A program made the translations under genes and the position numbers. Under the pieces are notes generated by a model that saw nothing but the letters and a program-made list of their open reading frames with translations, did no database searches and was not told where the DNA came from. Shown in pieces: positions 5,631 to 5,710 of a stretch of DNA of 5,710 nucleotides (position 1 is the stretch's first letter; every line of letters begins with the position of its first letter). Source of the DNA: Streptosporangiaceae bacterium. GTDB taxonomy: Bacteria > Actinomycetota > Actinomycetes > Streptosporangiales > Streptosporangiaceae. The stretch spans positions 1-5,710 of the forward strand of contig JASIJN010000038.1 in NCBI GenBank assembly GCA_030050125.1. Direction: 5' to 3'.

Positions 5631-5636
5631 ATGGTA
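5631..5636 (-). promoter_or_regulatory. Candidate -10 box (TACCAT) giving a leaderless start for the HAD-IA hydrolase gene
   Basis: TACCAT on the minus strand matches TAnnnT and stands 7 nt before the GTG at 5623. TGCGAC, about 17 nt further upstream, could serve as a poor -35 element. The gene lacks a clear ribosome binding site, which fits a leaderless transcript. Confidence 0.42.
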
Positions 5637-5644
5637 GGGGACCG

Positions 5645-5659
5645 TGCGACCCGGTCGCA
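5645..5659. repeat. Perfect 6-3-6 inverted repeat upstream of the HAD-IA promoter
   Basis: TGCGAC and GTCGCA flank the triplet CCG. The element sits 8 bases upstream of the TACCAT box, where a -35 element or an operator would lie. It may be a regulator site, or a small hairpin ending an upstream gene beyond the window. No regulator family can be assigned. Confidence 0.4.
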
Positions 5660-5710
5660 GGGGGCAGGCGGGGCGGGCGCGCGGGCGGGGCGGACGCGGC
5701 GGGTAAGGCG
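5660..5710. other. G-rich edge region without a supported gene
   Basis: No coding frame can be supported in this stretch at the right edge. The plus strand carries five runs of three or more G between 5660 and 5690, with intervening loops of 1-5 nt, a pattern that could form a G-quadruplex. It may be the tail of a neighbouring gene or an upstream regulatory region. Confidence 0.4.

Overview
The window is about 70-75% G+C with the strong G/C third-position bias of a high-GC actinomycete (Actinomycetota). The protein families fit this: a PruA with the actinobacterial N-terminus, a DUF6912-type protein, an actinobacterial Vsr-like nuclease, and TAnnnT -10 boxes placed for leaderless transcription. 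The genus cannot be named from the sequence. All seven genes that I accept lie on the minus strand, so the transcription order runs from the right edge to the left. The long plus-strand open frames are antisense shadows.

In transcription order: (i) 5710-5624 is a G-rich upstream region with an inverted repeat and a -10 box; (ii) 5623-4925 is a HAD-superfamily hydrolase with an intact catalytic set; (iii) 4863-4333 is a Vsr-type mismatch endonuclease with no DNA methyltransferase beside it; (iv) 4238-3747 is a small acidic DUF6912-like protein; (v) 3677-2049 is pruA, delta-1-pyrroline-5-carboxylate dehydrogenase, the second step of proline catabolism; (vi) 2048-1950 is a short intergenic region with an imperfect 28-bp tandem repeat that can form hairpins; (vii) 1949-1146 is a second, unrelated HAD-like protein whose motif I nucleophile Asp is Asn; (viii) 1082-825 is a small three-helix membrane protein; (ix) 778-1 is the N-terminal part of acetoacetyl-CoA synthetase, cut by the left edge.

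The genes do not form one obvious pathway. pruA (proline to glutamate) and acetoacetyl-CoA synthetase (acetoacetate activation) are catabolic housekeeping enzymes, and the rest are small conserved actinobacterial genes. Gaps of 46-99 bp and several separate -10-like boxes suggest several short transcription units rather than one operon. I do not see a mobile element, CRISPR array, tRNA or rRNA, toxin-antitoxin pair or recognisable defence island. The most notable points are the Asn-for-Asp HAD protein, the run of genes whose starts sit 6-8 nt after a TAnnnT box, the orphan Vsr, and the repeat downstream of pruA. I found no convincing undescribed multi-gene system.
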